The notes beneath the pieces were generated by a model. It did no database searches. It was not told the DNA's origin and saw nothing but the letters and a program-made list of their open reading frames with translations. A DNA stretch of 64,000 bases from Gammaproteobacteria bacterium. GTDB lineage: Bacteria > Pseudomonadota > Gammaproteobacteria > Acidiferrobacterales > Sulfurifustaceae. The stretch covers positions 1 through 64,000 of the forward strand of contig JACQFZ010000001.1 of NCBI GenBank assembly GCA_016199745.1. The letters are read 5' to 3'. Every line of letters begins with the position of its first letter. The first letter of the stretch is position 1. This document shows positions 17,607 to 27,356 of the stretch, piece by piece. Made by a program: the position numbers and the translations under genes.

Positions 17607-20266
17607 AATTATTAGACCGCGCACTGCGTAATGTGTCGATCCGCTGGAAGGTGGTCGCCATTATGCTTAATGTGGCTGCTATCAGCCTGCTGCTCGCCGG
17701 CGCCGGTTTGTTGTGGCACACGCGTCTTGCCTTCGAGCGGCAAACCCAGGAAGAGATGCAACTGTTGGCCGATGTCATCGGCGTTAACAGCACGGCGGCA
17801 CTGACATTCAACGATCACCAAGCGGCGTCGGAGACGTTGGTCGCGTTGCGCAGCGACCCGCGCGTACTCGCCGGTGGGCTGTATGACGAGCACGGGCAAT
17901 TGTTTGCGTACTACGTGCGCCCGGGTGCCGACGTGCGTTTGCCGAACGCTAGTCCGGCCGAGGGCGAGCTAACGCTAGGTCACGAGCAAGCGTCGCTGGC
18001 GCGCGCGGTTTATTTGAAAGACCGACCGATTGGTCGTGTTTACCTGGCCATCGACATGGGACAGTGGACCGGCACGTTATGGGGTTTCATCGGCATCTTG
18101 GCGACGTTGTTCGCCGCCGTGCTCAGTGTCGGTTTTTTGGTCGCTGTCTGGTTGCAGCGTGTCGTTACCGAACCGATCGCCGAGCTTGCACAGCTCATGC
18201 GCCGCGTCGGCCGCGAGCGTGATCTGCAGGTGCGTGCAGTCAAGCGCGGCAACGACGAGCTCGGTGTGTTGGCCGATGGCTTCAACGACATGCTCGATGA
18301 AATCGGCAAACGTCGCGACGAGCTTGAGCAGGCACGCGACGAGCTGAAGCAGCGAGTCGCGGCGCTCGACAGCGAGATGATCGAGCGCCGCCGTATCGAA
18401 GTCGAGCTGCGTTATAGCCGCGAGCAGATCGCCAACTTCATCGAGAACGCCAACATTGGACTTCATTGGGTCGGCCCGGACGGCATCATTCAATGGGCTA
18501 ATCGTTACGAATTGCAGATGCTAGGCTACAGCGCCGAAGAATATATCGGTCGACCCATCGCCGATTTTCATGGCAATCGTTCGGTAATCGACGACATGCT
18601 CGCGCGGCTCGCACGCCACGAGGTCATCGAAGAGTGCGAGGCCCAGCTGCGCCGTAAAGACGGATCGATCTGCGACGTGCTCATCAGCTCCAGCGTCTAT
18701 TGGGAAGACGACAACTTCGTGCACACCCGCGGGTTTACGCGTGACATTACCGGGCGTAAGCGGGCCGAGGCGGCCGTGCGTCAGAGCGAAGAGCGTTATC
18801 GCATGCTGGTAGCGGCGACAACGTCAGTAGTATTTAGTCTCGATGCGCGGGGGCGGGTACTTGACCGGTCGCCGTCGTGGGAAGCCTATACCGGGCAGAA
18901 GTGGGAAGACTACGCCGACGTCGGCGGCTTCAGCGCGGCGCACCCCGACGATCGCGAAACGGCGAAGCTGCGTTGGCGCCATGCGCTTCATGCGTGCGAT
19001 GTCTTCGAGATGGAGACGCGCTTTTGGCATGCACGCACGCAGAGTTATCGCTTTTGTACGCTGCGTATGGTGCCGCTGCATCAGACCGATGGCACGTTGC
19101 GCGAGTGGGTCGGTACGGTTACCGACGTCGACGACCGCAAGCGTGCCGAGGAACAGTTCCGCATGGCGGTCGAAGCGGCGCCGAACAGCATGATCATGGT
19201 CGATGAAAACGGTCACATCGTTCTGACCAATCGTCAGACCGAGACGCTGTTCGGTTATGCCCGCGAAGAACTGATCGGCCAGCCACTCGATCTGCTCGTG
19301 CCCGATCTCGTGCGCGGTTTGCCGCCGGACCAACGCGATGCGTTCTTCGTCGACCCGCCGTTACAGGCCGCCGGCCCCGGCCGTGAGCTGCACGGCCGTC
19401 GCAAAGACGGCCGGCAAATTCCGATCGAAATCGGCCTTAATCCGTTCACTAGCAGCGACGGCCAATTTTGCTTGGCGGCAATCACCGATATTACCGAGCG
19501 CAAACGCGCCGAGCAGGAACTGCGACGTTACACTGACGAGTTGCAACGCAGTAACCGTGAGCTCGCGCAATTCGCGTACGTCGCTTCGCACGATCTGCAA
19601 GAACCGCTGCGCGCCATTTCCGGATGCGTGCAGTTGTTGCAGCAGCGCTATCAGCAAAAGCTCGACGGTCGCGCCGATGAGCTGATCGAGCACGCCGTCA
19701 GCGGTGCAGTGCGCATGCAAGCCTTGATCAACGATCTCTTGAGCTACTCGCGCGTCGGCACCCGTGGCAAGCCGTTCGAGCCGTGCGACGTGAGCCAGCC
19801 GCTCGATGAAGCGCTGGCGAACTTGGCGTTTACCATCAAAGAATCCGGCGCCCGAGTGACGTATGACGAGATGCCGGTGGTTAGCGCCGATCCGACACAG
19901 CTGACGCAGTTGTTTCAGAACCTTATCGGTAACGCCCTCAAGTTCCGCGGCAAAGAGTCGCCGTATATTCATGTCGGTACCGAGCGCAAGAGCGGCGGTC
20001 ACATTATTTATGTTCGTGATAACGGCATTGGCATCGAGCCGCAATACTTCGAGCGCATCTTCGGCGTGTTTCAACGATTGCATGGACGCAATCAGTTTCC
20101 CGGCAACGGCATCGGTTTAGCGATCTGTCGCAAGATCGTCGAACGTCACTACGGCCGCATTTGGGTCGAGTCGGTCGCCGGCCGGGGCGCCACTTTTTAC
20201 TTCACACTTCCTGGAGGGGGCGTGCAGAATGAACAGTCATCCGAGCGTTACAGCCATCAGCATTAA
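17603..20266 (+). CDS. CHASE8-like sensor histidine kinase (HAMP-PAS-PAS-PAS-HisKA-HATPase)
   Basis: Membrane kinase of 887 residues. A first transmembrane helix lies at about 15-37 ([20 protein letters not shown]) and a second at about 153-178. Between them is a periplasmic domain with [19 protein letters not shown], the signature I associate with CHASE8 sensors. HAMP and a coiled coil follow (180-260), then three PAS/PAC modules (about 275-395, 400-520, 525-650). The HisKA helix has the phosphoacceptor His663 in [17 protein letters not shown], a phytochrome-kinase type, and HATPase ends with [16 protein letters not shown]. It overlaps yfiR-like by four bases and the next receiver gene by 38. 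Output is expected through the two receiver proteins downstream. Confidence 0.9.
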   Translation: MKLLDRALRNVSIRWKVVAIMLNVAAISLLLAGAGLLWHTRLAFERQTQEEMQLLADVIGVNSTAALTFNDHQAASETLVALRSDPRVLAGGLYDEHGQLFAYYVRPGADVRLPNASPAEGELTLGHEQASLARAVYLKDRPIGRVYLAIDMGQWTGTLWGFIGILATLFAAVLSVGFLVAVWLQRVVTEPIAELAQLMRRVGRERDLQVRAVKRGNDELGVLADGFNDMLDEIGKRRDELEQARDELKQRVAALDSEMIERRRIEVELRYSREQIANFIENANIGLHWVGPDGIIQWANRYELQMLGYSAEEYIGRPIADFHGNRSVIDDMLARLARHEVIEECEAQLRRKDGSICDVLISSSVYWEDDNFVHTRGFTRDITGRKRAEAAVRQSEERYRMLVAATTSVVFSLDARGRVLDRSPSWEAYTGQKWEDYADVGGFSAAHPDDRETAKLRWRHALHACDVFEMETRFWHARTQSYRFCTLRMVPLHQTDGTLREWVGTVTDVDDRKRAEEQFRMAVEAAPNSMIMVDENGHIVLTNRQTETLFGYAREELIGQPLDLLVPDLVRGLPPDQRDAFFVDPPLQAAGPGRELHGRRKDGRQIPIEIGLNPFTSSDGQFCLAAITDITERKRAEQELRRYTDELQRSNRELAQFAYVASHDLQEPLRAISGCVQLLQQRYQQKLDGRADELIEHAVSGAVRMQALINDLLSYSRVGTRGKPFEPCDVSQPLDEALANLAFTIKESGARVTYDEMPVVSADPTQLTQLFQNLIGNALKFRGKESPYIHVGTERKSGGHIIYVRDNGIGIEPQYFERIFGVFQRLHGRNQFPGNGIGLAICRKIVERHYGRIWVESVAGRGATFYFTLPGGGVQNEQSSERYSHQH

Positions 20267-20714
20267 TACGGGTATGTCGAACGCATTCAAAGCACAAATA
20301 TTGTTGGTCGAAGATAGCCCCACCGATGCCATGATGGTGCGGGAAGTCTTGAGCCTCGCCAAAGTACCGAGCGAGTTGTATGTCGTCGAAGATGGAATGG
20401 AGGCGTTGCAGTTTTTGCGGCGGCAAGGGCCCTACGGCACCGCACCGCGGCCGGATTTGATCCTGCTCGATCTACAATTGCCGCGAAAGACCGGCCAAGA
20501 AGTTTTAATGGATATTAAAACCGACGACGAGCTGCGAACGATTCCGGTCGTCGTATTGACCAGCTCGCACGAGGAGCGCGACGTGCTCGGCGCCTATCGG
20601 GCATACGCTAATTCCTATGTGACTAAGCCGGTGGATTACGCGCAGTTTGCCGATACCATACGGCTGATTGAGCGCTTTTGGTTGGAAGTGGCGACACGTG
20701 TCGACAAGGGATAA
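20229..20714 (+). CDS. Rcp1-like single-domain response regulator
   Basis: Receiver of 161 residues of the Rcp1 type that usually pairs with phytochrome-like kinases. It has [17 protein letters not shown], the phosphoacceptor in [18 protein letters not shown] (Asp81) and the distinctive [26 protein letters not shown]. The start at 20229 has a strong GGAGGGGG site at 20213-20220 lying inside the kinase gene; an in-frame ATG at 20274 would give a 15-residue shorter product. The preceding kinase has exactly the HisKA type such receivers serve. The stop overlaps the next ATG (TAATG). Confidence 0.92.
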   Translation: MNSHPSVTAISINTGMSNAFKAQILLVEDSPTDAMMVREVLSLAKVPSELYVVEDGMEALQFLRRQGPYGTAPRPDLILLDLQLPRKTGQEVLMDIKTDDELRTIPVVVLTSSHEERDVLGAYRAYANSYVTKPVDYAQFADTIRLIERFWLEVATRVDKG

Positions 20715-21601
20715 TGCGCGACAAACCGATCGACATCTTGCTCGTCGAGGACAGCCCCACTGACGCCTTGCTGTTGCGCGAATCGTTGTCCGACGAACCC
20801 AACGTAACGTTCCGCACGGCGCATGTGGAATCGTTGGCGGAAGCATTGCGTTGCTTGCAGGATCAACGTTTCGATCTTATTTTGCTCGATCTCGGTTTGC
20901 CGGATAGCCAAGGCCTCGAAACTTTCGTGCGCGTACACGAGCACGTGCCGCAGATTCCGATCGTCGTGCTCACCGGTCTCGATGACGACGTGCTGGCGCT
21001 GAAGGCGGTGCAAGAGGGTGCGCAGGATTTTCTCACCAAAGGCCGGTTCGATCGTTACTGGTTGGTGCGCAATATCCGCCACGCGCTCGAGCGCCACCAG
21101 ATGTATCTCGAAGTTCACGCGTTGTCGCTGACCGACGGTTTGACCGGTCTTTATAACCGTCGCGGTTTCATCACGCTCGCCGAGCAACAATTAAAAGTCG
21201 CGCGCCACACCGAGCGCGGATTGATTCTGCTGTACGCCGATCTCGATCACTTGAAGTACATCAACGACACCTACGGACATCAGGAAGGCGATCGCGCTTT
21301 GGTGCAAGCCGCCGATATCCTCGAACGTACGTTCCGTGCGTCGGATATCCTCGGCCGCATCGGCGGCGACGAATTTGCCGCGCTCGCCGTGCGTGGCAAT
21401 GACGAGACCGTGCAGGCGATCCCGCAGCGGTTGCAAAAGATGATTCAAGAACGCAACGCTACCGGCAAATGGCCGTACGAGTTATCTATAAGTATCGGGG
21501 CGATGCACTTCGACCCGAATATCGCGCCCTCGGTCGAAGAAATGATGACCAAAGCCGACCGCGCCATGTACGAACAGAAGCGCCGTAAGCGCCGGCATTA
21601 G
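20714..21601 (+). CDS. receiver-GGDEF diguanylate cyclase
   Basis: Response regulator of 295 residues whose output domain makes cyclic di-GMP. The receiver (1-120) has [12 protein letters not shown], phosphoacceptor Asp59 in LILLDLGLPDSQG and LTGLDDDVLALKA. The GGDEF domain starts at LTDGLTGLYNRRGF, carries the metal/substrate helix YADLDHLKYINDTYGH and the intact catalytic RIGGDEFAAL. An RxxD product-inhibition site (RASD) lies five residues before GGDEF. ATG 20714 overlaps the previous TAA (TAATG), which is better than the upstream alternatives. It is the last gene of the receptor-kinase operon and the probable output. Confidence 0.94.
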   Translation: MRDKPIDILLVEDSPTDALLLRESLSDEPNVTFRTAHVESLAEALRCLQDQRFDLILLDLGLPDSQGLETFVRVHEHVPQIPIVVLTGLDDDVLALKAVQEGAQDFLTKGRFDRYWLVRNIRHALERHQMYLEVHALSLTDGLTGLYNRRGFITLAEQQLKVARHTERGLILLYADLDHLKYINDTYGHQEGDRALVQAADILERTFRASDILGRIGGDEFAALAVRGNDETVQAIPQRLQKMIQERNATGKWPYELSISIGAMHFDPNIAPSVEEMMTKADRAMYEQKRRKRRH

Positions 21602-21735
21602 ATAAGGGAGTTGCTCCTTCGTTCCCGCCGTAGTCGATTTCCCATTTTCTTTAAGTCACCATTCTTGCGCCCACGGGCGAATCACGTTAAAAGTGCCCGA
21701 CTTCTATCAATCTTAATCACTAACGAGGAGTAATA

Positions 21736-22257
21736 ATGAAACGAATTTTAGGAACGGTACTGTTGTTGAGCGCATGGATCATCGGTGCGGGAGCAGTCCA
21801 TGCCGATGAAGTGCGTATCGGCTATGTCGACATGACCAAGGTGTCGAACGAGAGCAAGGCCGGTAAGCGTGCGAAAGACGATATCCAAAAGCTCTTCAAA
21901 GAACGCCAAGAAACGTTGGGCAAGGAAGAGCAGCAACTCAAGAGCCAACAACAGTCCTTAGAAAAGGACAAGTTGGTAATGACCGAGCAGCAGCGCAAGG
22001 ACAAACAGAAGGACTTCGAAGCGAAAGTTAAAGTGTTCCGTGAGAAGGTGTCGACGGCCGAACACGAGCTGCAACAAAAGCAGATGGAGGCCGAGAAGAA
22101 AATCGGACCCGTGATCCAGGGCATCATTCAGGACTTGGCTAAGGAAGAAAAGCTGCTGTTAGTATTCGAAAAGCGCCAGTTGCCGCTTTACGCCGCCGGC
22201 GAAGCAGACCTGACGGACAAGGTCATCCAGCGGTTCGACGCCAAGTCGGGCGGATAA
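21736..22257 (+). CDS. Skp/OmpH-family periplasmic chaperone-like protein
   Basis: Exported coiled-coil protein of 173 residues. A signal peptide (VLLLSAWIIGAGAVHA) precedes VRIGYVDMTKVSNESKAG, the typical OmpH start. A long Lys/Gln/Glu-rich helical hairpin follows (about 45-130), then a closing segment with VIQGIIQDLAKEEKLLLVFEKRQLPLYA. In Skp this forms jellyfish-like tentacles that hold unfolded outer-membrane proteins. ATG 21736 follows ACGAGGAGTAATA, a good ribosome site. The gene is not in the usual bamA-skp-lpxD context, so it is probably an additional paralogue, perhaps serving the receptor or other signalling genes. Confidence 0.85.
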   Translation: MKRILGTVLLLSAWIIGAGAVHADEVRIGYVDMTKVSNESKAGKRAKDDIQKLFKERQETLGKEEQQLKSQQQSLEKDKLVMTEQQRKDKQKDFEAKVKVFREKVSTAEHELQQKQMEAEKKIGPVIQGIIQDLAKEEKLLLVFEKRQLPLYAAGEADLTDKVIQRFDAKSGG

Positions 22258-22340
22258 AGCCGGCTTGCCTTGCGGGAATGCCATCGTGGGTTATAGTCAG
22301 AGAACGGGGGTCGGGGGGCACTCGGTTCGGCTAATCCACG

Positions 22341-24815
22341 ATGGCGGGGGTCGACTTGCCAAGCACAGGGAAGTCAACGGGCATTGCGTGGCGGTTGTCG
22401 CTGCTGTTCGTGTTGGCACTGATTCCCGTGTTGTTGTTTGTCGCCTACGTTTATTGGATTCCTTCTTCGTCACAGACACCGCCGCTTAATATCCTCTGGA
22501 TCGCCGTCGTTGGGTTGCTGTTGCTGGCTCGCAGCGCCGATCGCCGGTTGTTGCAACCGATGCGAGCGCTGCAGCGGACACGTGCCGCCCTTAGCGAAAG
22601 TGATGCGCGTTATCAGCGGCTGGTCGATAGCTCGCGCGATGTGATCTATCGCTATCAGTTTCTGCCCGAACGCGGTTTTACCTTCATTAGTCCCACGGTT
22701 GCATCGATGATCGGCTATACGCCGGAAGAAATTTGCGCCGATCCAAATCTGGCCGCCACACTGCTCTATCCCGATGATCGCGCACAGCTCGATGAAATTG
22801 CCGCCGGCCGCGCGCCGCCGGTCGTCGAGCTGCGTTGGCTGCACAAGAACGGCGCGGTCGTGTGGACCGAGCAACGTTATGCGCATGTGCTCGATCAGCG
22901 CGGGCAGCGCGTCGCGATCGAAGGCGTGATGCGCGACATCACGCCACAGAAACAGCTCGCCGATGAGCTGCAGTTGTTGCATACGATTTCGGTTGCGGTC
23001 AACGACGCTAAGGATCTGGGATCAGCATTGGCAATGGCGCTGCGCGCGATTTGTCAAACGACCGGTTGGGCCATCGGCCAGGCGTGGCTGCCGAATGCCG
23101 ACGGCAGTCGTCTTGAATGCAGCCCGGCGTGGTACAGCGGCGCGCCCGGCTTGGAGACGTTTCATAGCACCTGCGAATCCTGGAATGTCGAGCTGAACGG
23201 TGCCGGTCTGTTGGCGCGGGCAGCGCGCGAGCATTTGCCATTGTGGTGTCGCGATCTCAGCGGGCAACGTGACTTTCGCCGTGCGACCTATGCGGCCGCT
23301 GACGGCTTGCAGGCGGCGATCGTCGTGCCGGTCTACAGCGGCAATGCGCTCGAGGCAGTAATCGAATTTTTCATGCGCCAGGTGCGGCCGGAAGACGAGT
23401 ATCTGGTGCGCACGGTGTCGAGTATGGCGCCGCAGCTCGCGGCGGTCGTTCGGCGCAAGCGCTCGGAAGAACGCCTGGCGTATTTGGCGCAACACGATTC
23501 GTTGACCGGCTTGCCGAACCGAGCGCTGTTTGCCGACCGCCTGCGCCAAGCGATTTTTCAAGCGAGCCGACACAGTCGCCAAGTTGCGGTCGCTTTCCTC
23601 GACATCGATCGTTTCAAAACGATCAACGAGAGTCTCGGTCATGAAGCCGGCGACCTGCTGTTGCGGGCGATGGCCGAGCGACTGCGCCATTGTTTGCGCG
23701 ACGGCGATACGGTCGGCCGTACCAGCGGCGATGAGTTCACCTTAATTCTGGCGGACATGGCGCAGGTCGACGACGCCGCACGCCTAGCGCACAAGATTCT
23801 GACGAGTCTGCGGCGACCGTTCGAGTTGTTGGGGCAAGAGATTTACGTTAGCGCGAGCTTGGGTCTAACGCTTTATCCGCACGATTCGCAAGACGTCGAA
23901 GAGTTGTTGCGCAATGCCGACGTAGCGATGTATCGCGCTAAGGAAATCGGCCGCAACACCTATCAGTTCTATGCCGCCGAAATGACGGCGCACGCGCAAG
24001 ATCGCTTGAGTCTCGAAAACGCGTTGCGCCGAGCGCTCGATCGCGGCGAGTTCACACTGCACTATCAGCCGATCGTCGAGCTCAACGGCGGTAACGTTAT
24101 CGGCGCCGAAGCGCTGCTGCGTTGGCGCCATCCGGAACGCGGTATGGTGCCGCCGCTGCAGTTCATTCCGCTGGCTGAAGAGACTGGGTTGATCGTTCCG
24201 ATCGGCGAGTGGGTGCTACGCACCGCCTGCGCGCAATGTAAGGAGTGGGATAGCAACGGTTTGGGAGCGCTGACGTTGGCGGTTAACATTTCGCCGCGCC
24301 AATTCCAGCGTCCGGATTTTGCCAGCACGGTCGCCAAGGTGTTGCGCGAGACCGGGTTGCCACCGGAGCGGTTGGAGCTTGAGCTGACCGAAAGCGTGTT
24401 GATGCACAATCCCGAGACCACGATCGCCAACATGAAACGACTGAGCGATATCGGCGTGCAGTTGTCGATCGACGACTTCGGTACCGGCTATTCGAGCTTG
24501 AGTTATTTGAAGCGTTTCCCGATCGATCGTTTGAAGATCGATCGTTCGTTCGTCAAGGGTATCCCCGCCGACGGCGACGACGCCGCAATCGCCACCGCCA
24601 TCATCGCCATGGCACACAAGCTGCAGCTCAATGTCATCGCTGAGGGCGTGGAAACTGCCGATCAGCTGGCTTACCTGCGTTCGCACGAGTGCGATGTCAT
24701 GCAGGGATATTACTTCAGCCCGCCGATACCGAACGACGAGTATGTAAAGCTGTTGAGCGCGCGCCCGCGCCTGACGATGCCGCCGCTCGTCACCGAGACC
24801 AACGGCCCGCACTGA
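22341..24815 (+). CDS. membrane PAS-GAF-GGDEF-EAL cyclic-di-GMP protein
   Basis: Protein of 824 residues. Two N-terminal transmembrane helices (WRLSLLFVLALIPVLLFVAY and NILWIAVVGLLLLA) have almost no periplasmic loop. A PAS/PAC module follows (about 90-205, with LVDSSRDVIYRYQF), then GAF (about 210-370), GGDEF (about 380-545) and EAL (about 560-810). The cyclase site reads GRTSGDEFTL, an SGDEF variant, with an RDGD inhibition site five residues earlier. The EAL domain keeps GAEALLRW, LELELTESVL and IDDFGTGYSSLSYLKRFP, so phosphodiesterase activity is likely. Cyclase activity is uncertain. It probably balances the cyclase at 20714. Confidence 0.93.
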   Translation: MAGVDLPSTGKSTGIAWRLSLLFVLALIPVLLFVAYVYWIPSSSQTPPLNILWIAVVGLLLLARSADRRLLQPMRALQRTRAALSESDARYQRLVDSSRDVIYRYQFLPERGFTFISPTVASMIGYTPEEICADPNLAATLLYPDDRAQLDEIAAGRAPPVVELRWLHKNGAVVWTEQRYAHVLDQRGQRVAIEGVMRDITPQKQLADELQLLHTISVAVNDAKDLGSALAMALRAICQTTGWAIGQAWLPNADGSRLECSPAWYSGAPGLETFHSTCESWNVELNGAGLLARAAREHLPLWCRDLSGQRDFRRATYAAADGLQAAIVVPVYSGNALEAVIEFFMRQVRPEDEYLVRTVSSMAPQLAAVVRRKRSEERLAYLAQHDSLTGLPNRALFADRLRQAIFQASRHSRQVAVAFLDIDRFKTINESLGHEAGDLLLRAMAERLRHCLRDGDTVGRTSGDEFTLILADMAQVDDAARLAHKILTSLRRPFELLGQEIYVSASLGLTLYPHDSQDVEELLRNADVAMYRAKEIGRNTYQFYAAEMTAHAQDRLSLENALRRALDRGEFTLHYQPIVELNGGNVIGAEALLRWRHPERGMVPPLQFIPLAEETGLIVPIGEWVLRTACAQCKEWDSNGLGALTLAVNISPRQFQRPDFASTVAKVLRETGLPPERLELELTESVLMHNPETTIANMKRLSDIGVQLSIDDFGTGYSSLSYLKRFPIDRLKIDRSFVKGIPADGDDAAIATAIIAMAHKLQLNVIAEGVETADQLAYLRSHECDVMQGYYFSPPIPNDEYVKLLSARPRLTMPPLVTETNGPH

Positions 24816-24900
24816 CCGCGTTAGCGCCATCGGCAGTACCGTAGGCCGGCACACCCGGATTGCGTTATGCTGAATATCTCGTCGTCCGTAGCTGCATAAA

Positions 24901-25911
24901 ATGAAGAGTGGTTATCCCACATCGTTCGCTCTGGGTATCGACCCTTCGGCCGGTTCGGCTGAAACCGAGAACGACGCGTTGAATTTATTGGCACGGCGTT
25001 TCGGCGCCGACCGCGTAGAACGGCGCCTGCAACTCGAAGCCGATTACGCGCAGCACGTGCGTCAGTTCGGCTATCGCCTGTTTCATTTCGATTCCTGGTA
25101 TTCCGCCCATTCCTTGATTCGCAACAGCCTGCGCCTTGTCGGCTTGCACGAACGCGCGCGCCGCAATGCCCGTGCTGTGCGGCTGTGCGAGAACGAGGTA
25201 TTTTTGCCGACATTACCGCCGGCGTTCGACGGCTACACGCTGTTGCAGATCAGCGATCCGCATTTGGATACGAGCGCCGACATTCCCGAGGTGCTCATCG
25301 ATTGTATTCGTCGTGTCGACTATGACCTGTGCGTGCTCACCGGTGATTTTCGTACGCGCACCTTCGGCCCGCATCAGCCGACGCTGGCGGCGTTGGCACG
25401 CGTGCGTCCGCATTTGCAAGGCGCGGTCTATGCCGTGCTCGGCAATCACGACACGTTGCGGCTGGTGCCGGGCATGGAGGCACTTGGCATACGGGTGTTG
25501 CTGAACGAGGCCGTTACGATCGACCGCGCCGGTGCGGCGCTTTATCTTGCCGGTATTGACGATGCGCATTACTACAGGCTGCATGACGTCGATAAAGTCG
25601 CCCGCGCTAAGCCCACCGATACGACCGCCATTTTGTTATCGCATACGCCCGAGGCGTATCGCGAAGCCGCTGCCGCCGGTTTCGATTTCATGTTGAGCGG
25701 TCATACGCATGGCGGTCAGATTTGTTTGCCCGGTGGATTTCCGTTGATCACCGATACGACGAATTGTCCGCGTCGCTTTACGAAGGGCGCGTGGCGTTAT
25801 GAGAATTTGCGCGGTTATACGTCGGCGGGTTCCGGGGCGTCGATCGTTGATGTGCGGTTGAATTGTCCGCCGGAGGTGACGCTGCATCGGTTGCGGCGGG
25901 GAGTGGGTTGA
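24901..25911 (+). CDS. calcineurin-like metallophosphoesterase
   Basis: Metallophosphoesterase of 336 residues. The five metal-binding blocks are present: LLQISDPHLD (about 113), VLTGDF (about 145), LGNHDT (about 180), LLSHTPE (about 242) and LSGHTHGGQICLPG (about 265). The last block, GHTHGGQ, is typical of the YaeI/YkuE subgroup, which acts on lipid or UDP-linked phosphates at the membrane. No transmembrane anchor is visible; the N-terminal 80 residues are a charged helical region. ATG at 24901 follows GCATAAA, a weak ribosome site. The substrate cannot be predicted. Confidence 0.88.
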   Translation: MKSGYPTSFALGIDPSAGSAETENDALNLLARRFGADRVERRLQLEADYAQHVRQFGYRLFHFDSWYSAHSLIRNSLRLVGLHERARRNARAVRLCENEVFLPTLPPAFDGYTLLQISDPHLDTSADIPEVLIDCIRRVDYDLCVLTGDFRTRTFGPHQPTLAALARVRPHLQGAVYAVLGNHDTLRLVPGMEALGIRVLLNEAVTIDRAGAALYLAGIDDAHYYRLHDVDKVARAKPTDTTAILLSHTPEAYREAAAAGFDFMLSGHTHGGQICLPGGFPLITDTTNCPRRFTKGAWRYENLRGYTSAGSGASIVDVRLNCPPEVTLHRLRRGVG

Positions 25912-26124
25912 ATCGCCTCGTTGGGGCAATGCTGGTCGAAGTAATAAATGTAATCAGCGGGATGCTCCGTCCCGCAACTAAAAGAAAGCACCCCCCGGGT
26001 GGCGCAAACGTGCCTGTGCTTCTCGGGCATGCATCACAGGGGGAATAGCAACCGCAACAACAACCGCCCCCACCCTAACCATTCCCGCCCAGTGCGCGCG
26101 AACTTCAGCGCGCCCGTTCGCCGG

Positions 26125-26149
26125 CGTGAGTGTCCACTGGACACTCACG
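26125..26149. repeat. near-perfect 25-base palindrome
   Basis: Arms CGTGAGTGTCCA (26125-26136) and TGGACACTCACG (26138-26149) are exact reverse complements around a single C. It could be a hairpin in RNA or a dimeric protein-binding site. It lies inside the repeat-rich interval and is different in sequence from the G/C-rich family. Confidence 0.6.
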
Positions 26150-26338
26150 AAAACCCCGCCTCACCCCCCGCTACGCAGGGGAGGGGATATAAAAAAGAAA
26201 ACCTAACAATGTAGGGAGTGGGCAGCCTTGCTGCCGACGCGTTATTTGAATCCGCGTGGGCAAAACTACGTTGCCCACCCTACAACGGCCACATCCCCTC
26301 CCCCGCAACAGCGGGGGAGGGCTAGGGTGGGGGGTGAG
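26150..26338. repeat. nested inverted-repeat element
   Basis: The outer arms run CTCACCCCCCGCTACGCAGG... (26160-26190) and the complementary CCCTCCCCCGCAACAGCGGGG...GGGGGGTGAG (26290-26338). Nested inside are inner arms TGTAGGGAGTGGGCA (26210-26224) and TGCCCACCCTACA (26272-26284). The outer arms belong to the window-wide GC-rich repeat family; the inner ones are a second repeat type, so one element seems to have inserted within another. No transposase is present. Confidence 0.6.
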
Positions 26339-26702
26339 TTAAATGGGCTTTTATTTTCCATCCCCACCCTTCCAACAACGCACCTCCACACCCAAAATAA
26401 TTTCCTCAACCCGAATTGTATAGAACGCAAGTCGCTTGACCGACCGCTTTTCGTCTGGTCGAATCTCCCCGCTAATAAGAAGCAGAATCAAGAAAGGGAA
26501 TGTTCTTGTGAAGCCGTACCCAACTCGATCCCCATCTTTTTTATCCATCGTATCGGCACACGACCGACCCACTCGGCGTTTTTTGTCGTCGTTTCCCTTT
26601 TCTGGATTCAAGCAGCGCTCGCATCGATACGACTGAGACGAGCGATCGGTAGCATGAAGGGCACTATCAATTTTTCTTAACTTTCGACAAGGGAGGAGCG
26701 TT

Positions 26703-27353
26703 ATGTCGTCACCAATGGATTTCATACTTGATAAAGCAAAAGATCTGGCAAAGGATGGGTTAATCGATGCCGGAATGGACTACGGGCAAGAATTAATAGA
26801 CGAACACCAGGCGTTGGGGCCGCAAGCGCTTCAGCATGTGGAAAAGGAACTCAACGAGATTGATAAAGAGACGAGTAAGTACATTACAGCTTATATGGTG
26901 GCCCAGGTAGAGGTTCGGCGCGGTGTGGTGAATGAGATCAATTACCATTCGACATGTGTCAGGATTTTTTCCCGGTCAGAGATGGAAAGGATCGATGAGA
27001 TCGTCAAGATTCTCGGCAACCTGACTCAGCGATCAACCGAGCTTGAGAAGGGCGTCGAGCAGCGTATCAAGGCCAATATTGAACAAATCGAACGCGGATT
27101 TAAGGCGAGGCAAGGTAAAGGTGCGTTAGGGCAGGACGAAGTTATTCGCATACACCACGAGATTACCAGGCTAAAGGAATCGAGCTATCAGACAGGTAGC
27201 GACAGCGAAAGATTGCAAGCACGTTGCGCCGAAATAATCGGAAAGTTGAATGTAATCCGTTTCCGAATGGTCTTTGATCCACTCACGTTGCACTTTAGTA
27301 TGAAATGTCATCGGTGGCTTTCCACTGCACAGAAGGCCGAAGGAGTGCGTTAA
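26703..27353 (+). CDS. hypothetical alpha-helical protein, 216 aa
   Basis: Unknown cytoplasmic protein, almost wholly helical, rich in Glu, Lys, Ile and Gln with likely coiled coils at about 40-75 and 95-180. There is no signal peptide and no membrane helix. The ATG at 26703 has a strong GGGAGGAGC site. The C-terminus carries WLSTAQKAEGVR. The stop is three bases before the first of two tandem lipoprotein genes, so the three are probably one operon. I recognise no family; base use is slightly more AT-rich than in the housekeeping genes nearby. Confidence 0.7.
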   Translation: MSSPMDFILDKAKDLAKDGLIDAGMDYGQELIDEHQALGPQALQHVEKELNEIDKETSKYITAYMVAQVEVRRGVVNEINYHSTCVRIFSRSEMERIDEIVKILGNLTQRSTELEKGVEQRIKANIEQIERGFKARQGKGALGQDEVIRIHHEITRLKESSYQTGSDSERLQARCAEIIGKLNVIRFRMVFDPLTLHFSMKCHRWLSTAQKAEGVR

Positions 27354-27356
27354 ACC

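Larger units (their letters stand above)
25912..26702. other. gene-poor interval rich in palindromes
   Basis: About 790 bases with no convincing gene. Open frames on both strands here are Pro/Arg-rich or low-complexity and are shaped by the repeats. The left half holds the repeat block annotated separately. The right part (26340-26690) is more AT-rich and irregular than the surroundings. A good ribosome site (GGGAGGAGC) sits just before the gene at 26703. Confidence 0.6.

Noticed and set aside
26050-26340. CRISPR array
   Set aside because: Repeats are inverted rather than direct and unevenly spaced, and no cas gene is present.
26228-26725. Open frames of 124-150 residues on both strands of the palindrome-rich interval
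   Set aside because: Pro/Arg/Ser-rich, made partly of repeat sequence, no ribosome site and no domain.
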